Shown here: positions 42,691-54,449 of the stretch, in pieces
Position numbering within the stretch: position 1 is the stretch's first letter
Layout of the letters: the number at the start of each line of letters is the position of its first letter
Assembly (NCBI RefSeq): GCF_004519405.1
Contig: NZ_SGWI01000001.1
Span: 744,001-808,000, forward strand
Direction: 5' to 3'
DNA length: 64,000 nt
From: Pseudomonas sp. BCA17
GTDB lineage: Bacteria > Pseudomonadota > Gammaproteobacteria > Pseudomonadales > Pseudomonadaceae
Made by a program: the position numbers and the translations under genes
Notes under the pieces: generated by a model
Databases searched by the model: none
The model's input: the letters and a program-made list of their open reading frames with translations, nothing else
What the model was told of the DNA's origin: nothing

Positions 42691-43090
42691 CGCGTAGCGC
42701 CTCGAGCCCACCGCGGTAGACCCCGGCAAACAGCTCTTCTGCCTGCGCGTCCGTGGTACCAGCCACCGGGGTGAACACGCCGGACCAGGTCACCTTCGCC
42801 GACGTGTCGGTCAAGGCTTCAACCTGCAAGGTCGCCAGGTAGGCCGACACCGGGAACGGCGACTGCTCGATGGTGTAGCTGTAGGTACGCGCCACGTTAT
42901 CAAATGTCTGCAAGCGCTCGACGATCACAGCGCCATCGGCGGCTTGCAGATGACGCACGCGACCACCGTCGCGCGCTTCGCTCTTGACGATGAATGGCAG
43001 CCAGTCGGGCAGTGAATCGAAGCCACCTATCAATTGCCAGACCTGGTCGGCCGATACCGGGATTTCAATTACAGAAGACGCTGTTGGCAC
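42674..43090 (-). CDS. SRPBCC-family lipid/polyketide-binding protein
   Basis: This 138-residue START/Bet v1-like protein begins SSVIEIPVSADQVWQLIGGF with DSLPDWLPFIVKSEARDGGR, typical of the polyketide cyclase/dehydrase group. It closes with TWSGVFTPVAGTTDAQAEEL and a C-terminal helix. It probably binds a hydrophobic ligand and may have no catalytic activity. It is 26 bases downstream of an SDR gene on the same strand, suggesting a two-gene unit. Confidence 0.85.
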   Translation of the reverse strand: MPTASSVIEIPVSADQVWQLIGGFDSLPDWLPFIVKSEARDGGRVRHLQAADGAVIVERLQTFDNVARTYSYTIEQSPFPVSAYLATLQVEALTDTSAKVTWSGVFTPVAGTTDAQAEELFAGVYRGGLEALRANFPD

Positions 43091-43116
43091 GGGTAATACT
43101 CCATTCCAGAAAAAAT

Positions 43117-43917
43117 TCAGATCGCCATGCTGTCGACGACACCACCATCGACCCGCAACGCCGCACCGGTAGTGGCGGACGACAGTGGTGAAGCAATGTA
43201 CGCCACCAGGTTCGCCACTTCATCCACATTGGCTGCGCGCTGGATAATCGAAGTCGGCCGGGCGTTTCGCACAAACACATCCGCTTCATCCCGGGCACTG
43301 CGCCCGGATTTGGCCGTGGCGTCCTTGAGCATATTCTCCAGGCCATCGGTGAAGGTCGGTCCCGGCAGGATCGCGTTGACCGTCACACCGGTGCCCGCCA
43401 GGCGTTTGGCCAAGCCATGGGATACCGCCAGGTTGGCGCTTTTGGTCACGCCATAGTTGATCATGTCGGCCGGGGTCGCCACGCCGGACTCCGAAGACAC
43501 GAAGATTACCCGGCCCCAGCCCTGCGCCACCATGTCCGGCACATAGTGCCGCGCCAGGCGTACACCGGAGATCACGTTGACCTCGTAGAAGCGCGTCCAC
43601 TCGCTGTCCGGCGCGTCGAAGAAGTCGACGTCGTTGAAGATGCCCAGGTTGTTGACCAGGATGTCGGCACGCGGCTCGGCGGCGAACAGTTTCGCTGCGC
43701 CTTCCTCGGTGCCGAGGTCCGCCACCACCCCACGCAGGTCCGCTCCCGGCACATCCTCGCGAATGCTCGCCAGCGCCCCGTCGACCTTGCCTGCGTCACG
43801 CCCGATCACCACCACGGTGGCGCCGGATTGCGCCAGGGCCCGGCCGATGCCCAGGCCGATCCCGGCGGTGCTGCCGCTGACGATGGCGACTTTGCCACTC
43901 ACATCAATGTTCATCAT
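43117..43917 (-). CDS. Short-chain dehydrogenase/reductase
   Basis: This is a classical SDR of 266 residues. GSTAGIG at 15-21, NNLG at 89-92, Ser141-142 and the catalytic YGVTK with Tyr155 and Lys159 are all present. The C-terminus has PLSSATTGAALRVDGGVVDS. The start at 43917 follows GAGGATTTCG; the frame open to 43929 is not needed. It precedes the SRPBCC gene. NAD(P)-dependent oxidoreduction of an unknown alcohol or ketone is expected. Confidence 0.88.
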   Translation of the reverse strand: MMNIDVSGKVAIVSGSTAGIGLGIGRALAQSGATVVVIGRDAGKVDGALASIREDVPGADLRGVVADLGTEEGAAKLFAAEPRADILVNNLGIFNDVDFFDAPDSEWTRFYEVNVISGVRLARHYVPDMVAQGWGRVIFVSSESGVATPADMINYGVTKSANLAVSHGLAKRLAGTGVTVNAILPGPTFTDGLENMLKDATAKSGRSARDEADVFVRNARPTSIIQRAANVDEVANLVAYIASPLSSATTGAALRVDGGVVDSMAI

Positions 43918-44034
43918 CGAAATCCTCACGTTTGCTCAAACAGGCTCAGGGTCGTTTTGACCATTGAGAAGATCCTAGACGGCGCCCATCGGACCGTCCA
44001 AGACATACTTCGACAAACTTGAGTCCCACAAGGT

Positions 44035-47812
<3,778 letters not shown>

Positions 47813-47951
47813 AAGGACCTCGTCATGGGTTGGCTGCACACGCCGGCTTGTACTCCCGGCGCATTGAGGTCTATCTTGGGCCAGCCTTCAAAGGGCATCT
47901 ATCCACTTTGCACGAACCACAACGCACCAATAGAGTGCGCCAAGGTTACTC

Positions 47952-48848
47952 ATGACACAGGCGACAGCTTTGCGCGTACAGGCCTTCACCACCGGTGATG
48001 TGGCCGCTCAATGCAATGCGACACCCGGCTGGGTGCAGCAGTACCAACAGATGTCCCCGGGGCATTTTGCCGGGCAGGTGCGCTACCTCGACCTGCAAGG
48101 TGTGCAGGTCTACGAAGAGTGCATGAACACCCGCGTGGAGCAGCACTTCAATGCCCCGCCGGGCTCGTTGGCGTTCTGTTTCGACGGCAGCGAAAACGTG
48201 CTGTACATGCTCAACGGCGAAAGCCGCAACACCTGGATTACCCCGGAAAACTACCGTGAGGTGGCCGTGGTATTCGGCCCGCAGTTCGTGCAGCGCCAAG
48301 GGCTGGACGTGGCGAAGTTGGACGGTTTGTTCATGGCGCCGCTGACCTGCCAGCAGAATGCGCTGTTCACCCGTTGGCTCAGTGGCACGCTGACGCGCCT
48401 GTCCGCCGTCAGCGACCCCATCAGTCGCGACGCCCTCACCCAACAACTGCTCGACGACTGCCTGTTCATTCTCGACAACGCCTGCGTGTGCCTGGACCGC
48501 AGTTCATTGCATCGCCGCAGCGAAGAACGCCAGTTAATGGCCCGCATCGGCGAATGGGCGGCGGACGCACCGGACGAAACCGTCAACCTGCTGGAACTCG
48601 CCTGTATTGCAGGGGTGCCGCTGCGTCAATTGCAACAAGGCTTCAAGACCTACACCGGGATGAGCCCGGCACAATGGTTGCGCTTGCGCCGGCTGAACGG
48701 GGCGCGGCGGGAGTTGTTGAATTCGCGGGGAACGACCGTGGCCGAAGTGGCAATGAATTGGTCGTTCTGGCATTTGGGGCGGTTTTCCAACAGCTACCGG
48801 GCGTTGTTCAAGGAATTGCCGAGCGAAACCCTCAAGCGCCACTGTTGA
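47952..48848 (+). CDS. AraC-family transcriptional regulator
   Basis: This is a 298-residue regulator. The N-terminal 190 residues form a cupin-like sensor (GHFAGQVRYLDLQGVQVYEE). The C-terminal 100 hold two helix-turn-helix motifs, VNLLELACIAGVPLRQLQQG and VAEVAMNWSFWHLGRFSNSY, with the family ending YRALFKELPSETLKRH. The gene is 139 bases from and divergent to the puuA-like operon, its likely target. A REP palindrome follows its stop. Confidence 0.88.
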   Translation: MTQATALRVQAFTTGDVAAQCNATPGWVQQYQQMSPGHFAGQVRYLDLQGVQVYEECMNTRVEQHFNAPPGSLAFCFDGSENVLYMLNGESRNTWITPENYREVAVVFGPQFVQRQGLDVAKLDGLFMAPLTCQQNALFTRWLSGTLTRLSAVSDPISRDALTQQLLDDCLFILDNACVCLDRSSLHRRSEERQLMARIGEWAADAPDETVNLLELACIAGVPLRQLQQGFKTYTGMSPAQWLRLRRLNGARRELLNSRGTTVAEVAMNWSFWHLGRFSNSYRALFKELPSETLKRHC

Positions 48849-48862
48849 GTGCTGGAAGAAAA

Positions 48863-48892
48863 CTGTAGGAGCGAGCTTGCTCGCTCCTACAG
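48863..48892. repeat. REP palindrome
   Basis: CTGTAGGAGCGAGC-TT-GCTCGCTCCTACAG is a perfect 14-bp palindrome, one of the commonest fluorescens-group REP types. It sits between the convergent AraC and acoC genes and may also stop transcription. Confidence 0.85.
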
Positions 48893-48902
48893 GGGATGCC
48901 CT

Positions 48903-50006
48903 TCAAAGCTGTGAATTGAGGAAAGCGGCCATCAATTGGTTGACCCGCTCCGCTGCCTCCAACTGCACCATATGCCCCTGCTCCGGCAGGATCTCTACCT
49001 GGGCCTGCAGCCCCTCGGCGTGGTTGACCGGGATGATTGCATCGTCACTGCCCCAGATCACCAGGCTCGGTTGCCGCCCCACCACCTTGCGCAGATCCAG
49101 CGTCTGCCGGCCACCGTCGAACAGCTTGGCATTGAGCTGGCGCAACGCTTGATCCACCCCTTCCAAGCGCTTGAACCTGAGCATGTCCTCAAGCATTTGT
49201 CGCGTCACCAATGCGGGGTCGCTGAACAGTTGGGTCAACTGCGGCTTGAGCGCGTTGCGGTGGCTGGCCTCGGCAAACCCTTGCAGGTAATCGCCATTGA
49301 TATCCGCCCCCAGGCCGGCGCTGGCGATCAGGGTCAGTGAAGCAACGCGCTCGGGCGCCTGGTCGGCCACTGTCAAGGCGACCAACCCACCCATGGAGTG
49401 GCCGGCGAGGTGCACGCGGTCGAGCCCGAGGTGATCGAGCAGCGCCAACACCGCATCGCTCAACTCCTGCGCATCAGCGCTTTGCAGTTGCTTGCCCGAC
49501 TCGCCATGCCCCGGCAGGTCGAGCGCAATCACACGGCGTTCGGCGGCCAATGCCGGTTGGTTGAACAGCCAGTTATTCAGGTCACCCCCGAACCCGTGGA
49601 CCAGCACCAACGGTGGGCCTCCCTCGCCCATGTCGAGGTAGCGCAGCAAACGCCCGCCTATTTCAACCTTCTGCGCGCTGGGGCCGGACGCTTGGGCCTC
49701 AGCCACGCTGGAGACAAACCCGGCGTTAAAGCTTTCGATCACCGCATCAATCTGCGCGTCGGTCGCCTCACCCTCCACCACGATCCCCAGCAACGCGCCC
49801 ACCGGCAACGTCTCGTCGCTCAGCGCCAGCACCCGGCGCAGTACGCCATTGAACGGTGCCTCGACGCTGCTGGAAATTTTGTCGGTCTCCACATCCAGCA
49901 CGGCCTCGCCCTTCTCCACCGGATCGCCGGGTTGCTTGAGCCAGATGTCGATACGGCCCTCGGTCATCGACAGCCCCCACTTGGGCATGGTCAAGGTATG
50001 GATCAT
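48903..50006 (-). CDS. acoC: Acetoin dehydrogenase E2 (dihydrolipoamide acetyltransferase)
   Basis: This is a 367-residue AcoC-type protein. The lipoyl domain (1-80) carries Lys43 in DVETDKISSSVEA. A linker leads to an alpha/beta hydrolase-like domain (about 115-367) with LVLVHGFGGDLNNW and LAGHSMGGLVA (Ser204). AcoC moves the acetyl group from acetoin cleavage to CoA. The start at 50006 overlaps the acoB stop (ATGA). It is the last gene of acoABC; the usual acoX and butanediol dehydrogenase genes are absent here. Confidence 0.9.
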   Translation of the reverse strand: MIHTLTMPKWGLSMTEGRIDIWLKQPGDPVEKGEAVLDVETDKISSSVEAPFNGVLRRVLALSDETLPVGALLGIVVEGEATDAQIDAVIESFNAGFVSSVAEAQASGPSAQKVEIGGRLLRYLDMGEGGPPLVLVHGFGGDLNNWLFNQPALAAERRVIALDLPGHGESGKQLQSADAQELSDAVLALLDHLGLDRVHLAGHSMGGLVALTVADQAPERVASLTLIASAGLGADINGDYLQGFAEASHRNALKPQLTQLFSDPALVTRQMLEDMLRFKRLEGVDQALRQLNAKLFDGGRQTLDLRKVVGRQPSLVIWGSDDAIIPVNHAEGLQAQVEILPEQGHMVQLEAAERVNQLMAAFLNSQL

Positions 50007-51022
50007 GCGGCAGCCCTCTTGTCGGCGATCTTCAGCACGGCGGCCTCGATCTTCGCGGCGTTGGGGATGTACAGGTCTTCCAACGCATCGGAAAACGGCA
50101 CCGGCGTGTGCGGCGCGGTGACCATCTCGATGGGTGCACGCAAGTATGAAAACGCCTGCTGTGCTACCAACGCACTGATATCCGTGGCGATGGAGCAACG
50201 CGGGTTGGACTCGTCGATCACCACCAGGCGCTCGGTTTTCTCGACGCTTTCCAGGATGCTGTCTGCGTCCAGCGGGCTGGTGGTGCGCAGGTCCAGCACT
50301 TCGCAATCAATGCCTTGGCGCGCCAGGTTGGCGGCGGCTTCCAGAGCGATATGCACCATGCGCCCGTAAGTGACCAAGGTGACGTCCTTGCCTTCGCGCA
50401 CAAAGTTGGCTTCGCCGAAAGGCACGGTGTACAGCTCTTCCGGCACTTCGCCTTGCAGGCTGTAGAGCATTTTGTGTTCGAGGAAGATCACCGGGTCGTT
50501 GTCGCGGATAGCCTGGATCAACATGCCCTTGGCGTCATAGGGCGTGGCCGGGCACACCACCTTCAGCCCGGGGATGTGCGTCCACATTGAGGTGAGCATC
50601 TGCGAATGCTGGGCAGCGGCGCGCAGGCCGGCGCCGTACATGGCACGCATCACCAGCGGCGTGGTGGTCTTGCCGCCGAACATGTAGCGGAACTTGGCGG
50701 CCTGGTTGAGCAACTGGTCGAGACAACAGCCGATAAAGTCAACGAACATCAACTCGCACACCGGGCGCATACCGCGAGTGGCGGCGCCCACCGCCATGCC
50801 CACGTAGCCGACTTCGGACAATGGCGCGTCCAGCACGCGGTCGGGGAATTGCGGATAAAGGCCTTTGGTGACCCCCAGCACGCCGCCCCAGGCATCCTGC
50901 TCTCCAGGCGAGCCGGTGCCGCCGGATACGTCCTGGCCGATGATGAATACGCTCTGGTCGCGGCGCATTTCCTGGGCCAGGGCTTCGTTGATCGCCTGCT
51001 GATAGCTGATTTTGCGAGCCAT
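50003..51022 (-). CDS. acoB: Acetoin dehydrogenase E1 beta subunit
   Basis: This is a 339-residue transketolase-like subunit. The N-terminus ISYQQAINEALAQEMRRDQS, VFIIGQDVSGGTGSPGEQDA and VLDAPLSEVGYVGMAVGAAT match AcoB/PdhB beta subunits. GEVPEELYTVPFGEANFVRE and a C-terminal transketolase domain (VLDLRTTSPLDADSI) follow. With AcoA it binds thiamine pyrophosphate and cleaves acetoin to acetaldehyde and an acetyl unit. Gap of 24 bases from acoA; overlap with acoC. Confidence 0.92.
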   Translation of the reverse strand: MARKISYQQAINEALAQEMRRDQSVFIIGQDVSGGTGSPGEQDAWGGVLGVTKGLYPQFPDRVLDAPLSEVGYVGMAVGAATRGMRPVCELMFVDFIGCCLDQLLNQAAKFRYMFGGKTTTPLVMRAMYGAGLRAAAQHSQMLTSMWTHIPGLKVVCPATPYDAKGMLIQAIRDNDPVIFLEHKMLYSLQGEVPEELYTVPFGEANFVREGKDVTLVTYGRMVHIALEAAANLARQGIDCEVLDLRTTSPLDADSILESVEKTERLVVIDESNPRCSIATDISALVAQQAFSYLRAPIEMVTAPHTPVPFSDALEDLYIPNAAKIEAAVLKIADKRAAA

Positions 51023-51046
51023 AAAGTTCTCTCCACGTCATTGTTG

Positions 51047-52024
51047 TTATGAGTACGCCACATACACATCGCTGAGCAGGTCGGCGGCCTGGGGCTTGGG
51101 GTCGGACTTGGCCAGGCGCACGGCGTCATCAATCAGTTGGGCCACCTCGCCGTCGATGCGCTCGAACTGCGCCGCCTCCAACCAGCCTTCGGCGTTGCAG
51201 CGCTGACGGAACAGCGCCAGGCAATCGTGGGATTCGCGCAGGTTTTTCACTTCATCGGGACCGCGATAGGTTTGCGCATCGCCTTCGAAGTGGCCGTAGA
51301 AGCGATTCAATTTGACTTCCACCAGGGTCGGCCCCTGGCCGCTGCGGGCACGCGCTACCGCGACGCCGAGCGCTGCGTGCACCGCGAAGAAATCATTGCC
51401 ATCGACGATCACCCCCGGCATGCCAAACCCCACGGCACGCTCGGCGATGTCCTTGCAGGCCACCGACCAGCCGGAACCGGTGGCCTCGGCATAGCCGTTG
51501 TTTTCGGCAACGAACAGGCACGGCAGTTGCATGATCGCAGCCAGGTTCATCGCCTCGAATACCGCACCCTCGTTGGAGCCACCGTCGCCAAAGAACGCCA
51601 CGGCCACGCCCTGGCTACCCTTGAGTTTGGCGGCCAGCGCCGCACCCGCCGCTAACGGCGCACCGGCCCCGACGATGCCATTGGCGCCGAGCATGCCCTT
51701 CTCCTGGTCGGCAATGTGCATGGAGCCGCCCTTGCCGCCACACACGCCGGTTTTCTTGCCGTAGATCTCGGCCATCATGCCGAACACATCCACGCCCTTG
51801 GCGATGCAATGCCCGTGACCACGGTGGTTGGAAGCGATGCAGTCATCATCGTTGAGGTGGGCCATGACCCCGGCGGCGCACGCTTCCTGCCCGGCGTACA
51901 GGTGCACAAAGCCTGGGATCTCGCCAGTGGCGAACTCCACGTGCAGGCGTTCTTCGAAATCACGGATGGTGCGCATCACGGTGTAGGCATGCAGCAATTG
52001 ATCGGTGGACAGGTGAGTGGACAT
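51047..52024 (-). CDS. acoA: Acetoin dehydrogenase E1 alpha subunit
   Basis: This is a 325-residue thiamine-pyrophosphate enzyme subunit. GDGGSNEGAVFEAMNLAAIM through FVAENN is the TPP-binding G-D-G-(x)n-N-N motif, and HRGHGHCIAKGVDVFGMMAE precedes it. The start at 52024 has GGAGAAC upstream; the frame extending to 52204 runs through the promoter and is rejected. First gene of acoABC, transcribed from the sigma-54 promoter at 52089-52102 under the divergent AcoR. Confidence 0.92.
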   Translation of the reverse strand: MSTHLSTDQLLHAYTVMRTIRDFEERLHVEFATGEIPGFVHLYAGQEACAAGVMAHLNDDDCIASNHRGHGHCIAKGVDVFGMMAEIYGKKTGVCGGKGGSMHIADQEKGMLGANGIVGAGAPLAAGAALAAKLKGSQGVAVAFFGDGGSNEGAVFEAMNLAAIMQLPCLFVAENNGYAEATGSGWSVACKDIAERAVGFGMPGVIVDGNDFFAVHAALGVAVARARSGQGPTLVEVKLNRFYGHFEGDAQTYRGPDEVKNLRESHDCLALFRQRCNAEGWLEAAQFERIDGEVAQLIDDAVRLAKSDPKPQAADLLSDVYVAYS

Positions 52025-52088
52025 CTTGTTGTTCTCCAGGTTGTCTCGACACACATAAGGCTGGCTTCGACCAGCTACAGGCCCTTCA

Positions 52089-52102
52089 GCACAGCCTGTG
52101 CC
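52089..52102 (-). promoter_or_regulatory. Sigma-54 promoter of acoABC
   Basis: On the minus strand TTGGCACAGGCTGTGCTG contains GG-N10-GC, with GG at 52102-52101 and GC at 52090-52089. The TGGCAC half matches the -24 element exactly. It lies 65 bases upstream of the acoA ATG. A second GG-N10-GC occurs at 52147-52160 but is farther away. Confidence 0.7.
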
Positions 52103-52181
52103 AATGCCTGTAAAAACCTCGCAAAGCCTTGATCCAGAGCAGCGCCGCAAGCCTGTGCCCATGGCCTTGGCCACCGCACAA

Positions 52182-52241
52182 TGAGACGCGGCGTTGCAAC
52201 GCAATGGCAGCGTCTCGGGCCGGATGAGACGCTGCGTCTCA
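52182..52241. promoter_or_regulatory. AcoR upstream activating sites
   Basis: TGAGACGC-T-GCGTCTCA at 52225-52241 is a perfect palindrome. A second pair, TGAGACGC (52182-52189) and GCGTCTCG (52210-52217), carries the same half-sites 20 bases apart. They lie 80-150 bases upstream of the sigma-54 promoter, the place for an enhancer protein, and near the acoR start. Confidence 0.65.
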
Positions 52242-52333
52242 CACCGGGTATTTGGTCAGGCCGCGCTTGTCGCTCCCGGCGCTTACGCGCTTAATGGCGG
52301 GCATAACAACAAAGATCGAGAACCGGAGGCCTT

Positions 52334-54208
52334 ATGCTCGCCGCGAACTCAAGGGGGCTTACCCCCAAGGAGCATGTCGACTGCGTCAGCCGCGTGGTGC
52401 GCAATGCCGATCGCCTGCCCCAGGCGCCGGTACCGTCGGTGATCTTCGATTCCTGGCGCCGCTCCATGGAGCAATACCACCTGGACCCAGGTTCGCTGCA
52501 AGGGCCACGCATCCTCACCGAACCCTTGCTCAAGGAATGCCGCGAGCGTGCCGAACTGTTCATGCGCATCGCCAGCGAAGCCGTCGGCCAGTTGCACCAC
52601 CGCGTGCGTCACGCCGACTACTGCGTGATGCTCACCGACGCTCAGGGCCAGACCATCGACCATCGCGTGGACACCACGATTCGCAGCGACTGCCGCAAGG
52701 CCGGCCTGTACCTGGGCACTTGCTGGTCGGAAGCCGAAGAAGGCACCTGCGGCGTAGCCACGGTACTGACCAGCCGATTGGCGGTGACGGTGCATAAACG
52801 CGATCACTTCCGCGCCGCGTTTATCGGCCTGACCTGCTCCGCCGCACCGATCTTCGATCCCCAGGGCAACCTGCTGGGGGTGATGGACGCCTCAGCCTTG
52901 AAGTCGCCGGACGACCGACGCAGCCAGCATCTGGTGCGGCAGATGGTGGCACAGAGCGCCCAGGCCATCGAAAACGCCTTCTTCATGCACAGCGCTCGCC
53001 AGCACTGGGTGCTGCAAGCCCACAGCACGCCGGGTTACGTGGACAGCCAGCCCGACCTGCTGCTGGCGTGGGACCAGGACGGTCGCCTGCAAGCCCTCAA
53101 CAGCAAAGCACGCCTGGCCCTGCGCCGACGCTTCGGCCAGGTGCCGGCCCATATCGGCGAAGTGTTCGACCTGGATGCGTTGCGCGCGGTCACGGACCAA
53201 CACGCCCAGCAGCTGCATTGGCTGGGGGAACCGGCAGCGCTGCACGTACGCGTCAATGCCCCCCGACGCCCACCGGTACGGGCAGCGGCGGTGCCGCAAG
53301 TGGACGCGCGCGTCGAAGAGCATTTGCGCCTGGCCGTGCGCGTCAAGGACCGCAACCTGCCGGTGCTGGTGCAAGGTGAAACCGGCGCGGGCAAGGAAGT
53401 CTTCGCCCGCCAGTTGCATGCACAAAGCGCTCGTCGCACCGGCCCTTTCGTGGCGGTGAACTGCGCAGCGATCCCGGAAAACCTGATCGAAAGCGAATTG
53501 TTCGGCTACGTGGCCGGTGCGTTTACCGGCGCCTCCAGCAAGGGCATGCCGGGGTTGTTGGTACAAGCCGATGGCGGCACGCTGTTCCTCGACGAAATCG
53601 GCGACATGCCGCTGGCGCTGCAAACACGCCTGTTGCGGGTGATGGCCGAAGGCGAAGTGGCGCCGTTGGGCGCGGCAAAGGCGCGCACCGTGGATATCCA
53701 AGTGATCTGCGCCAGCCACCGCGATCTGGCGGTATTGGTCAGTCAAGGTAGCTTTCGCGAAGACCTGTACTTTCGCCTCGGTTGTGCGCGCTTCTACCTG
53801 CCGCCATTGCGCGAACGTACCGACAAGCTGGCGTTGATCAACCGGGTGCTGGAGCAGGAAGCACGCAACAGCGGCGTTACGCTGGGTATCGGCGAGGCGG
53901 CACTCCAAGCGCTGCTCGGCTATGCGTGGCCGGGCAACGTGCGGCAATTGCGGCATGTACTGGCATATGCCTGTGCGGTGTGCGAAGGCGATACCCTTCA
54001 ATTGGCGAATTTGCCGGTGGAGCTGCGCGGGAAACAGGTTGAGGCGCTGGCACAACAGAGTGCCAGCCCGGAACGGCAGGTGGTGCTGGATGCGCTGATT
54101 CGACATCGTTGGAAGCCGTTGCCGACGGCGCAGGCGCTGGGGATTTCGCGGGCGACGCTGTATCGCCGAGTCAACCAGCTGGGCATCGACATGCCCCGCA
54201 AGCAATGA
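52334..54208 (+). CDS. acoR: AcoR, sigma-54-dependent activator of acetoin catabolism
   Basis: This is a 624-residue enhancer-binding protein. An N-terminal GAF-type sensor occupies about 60-220 ([20 protein letters not shown]). The AAA domain (about 325-550) has Walker A GETGAGKE at 348-355, the sigma-54 contact loop GAFTGA at 395-400 and Walker [12 protein letters not shown] at 414-424. A Fis-type helix-turn-helix ends the protein ([20 protein letters not shown]). It binds the palindromes upstream and drives sigma-54 transcription of the divergent acoABC when acetoin is present. GGAGGCCTT precedes the ATG. Confidence 0.92.
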   Translation: MLAANSRGLTPKEHVDCVSRVVRNADRLPQAPVPSVIFDSWRRSMEQYHLDPGSLQGPRILTEPLLKECRERAELFMRIASEAVGQLHHRVRHADYCVMLTDAQGQTIDHRVDTTIRSDCRKAGLYLGTCWSEAEEGTCGVATVLTSRLAVTVHKRDHFRAAFIGLTCSAAPIFDPQGNLLGVMDASALKSPDDRRSQHLVRQMVAQSAQAIENAFFMHSARQHWVLQAHSTPGYVDSQPDLLLAWDQDGRLQALNSKARLALRRRFGQVPAHIGEVFDLDALRAVTDQHAQQLHWLGEPAALHVRVNAPRRPPVRAAAVPQVDARVEEHLRLAVRVKDRNLPVLVQGETGAGKEVFARQLHAQSARRTGPFVAVNCAAIPENLIESELFGYVAGAFTGASSKGMPGLLVQADGGTLFLDEIGDMPLALQTRLLRVMAEGEVAPLGAAKARTVDIQVICASHRDLAVLVSQGSFREDLYFRLGCARFYLPPLRERTDKLALINRVLEQEARNSGVTLGIGEAALQALLGYAWPGNVRQLRHVLAYACAVCEGDTLQLANLPVELRGKQVEALAQQSASPERQVVLDALIRHRWKPLPTAQALGISRATLYRRVNQLGIDMPRKQ

Positions 54209-54256
54209 CGTACACGAACACCATGTGGAAAGCACATCGCAGGGTGGGAGAAAACT

Positions 54257-54353
54257 GTAGGAGCGAGCTTGCTCGCGAAAAACCTCAACGATAACGCGTG
54301 TTGCCTGAATCAACGCAGCGCCTGTGAGTGCTTCGCGAGCAAGCTCGCGCCTG
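54257..54353. repeat. Inverted REP pair (BIME)
   Basis: GTAGGAGCGAGCTTGCTCGC begins at 54257 and the matching TCGCGAGCAAGCTCGCGCCT at 54332, in opposite orientation about 53 bases apart. They lie between acoR and the TonB receptor gene. Confidence 0.8.
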
Positions 54354-54449
54354 CAAAAAGTCTTGCCTGACTGATATTTGGGCTTGCCCGCCAGCGTATT
54401 GCCCCCTAGCTTATGCGCCCCCCCGCCTCGCGCTTTAAGGCCCTGCCCC

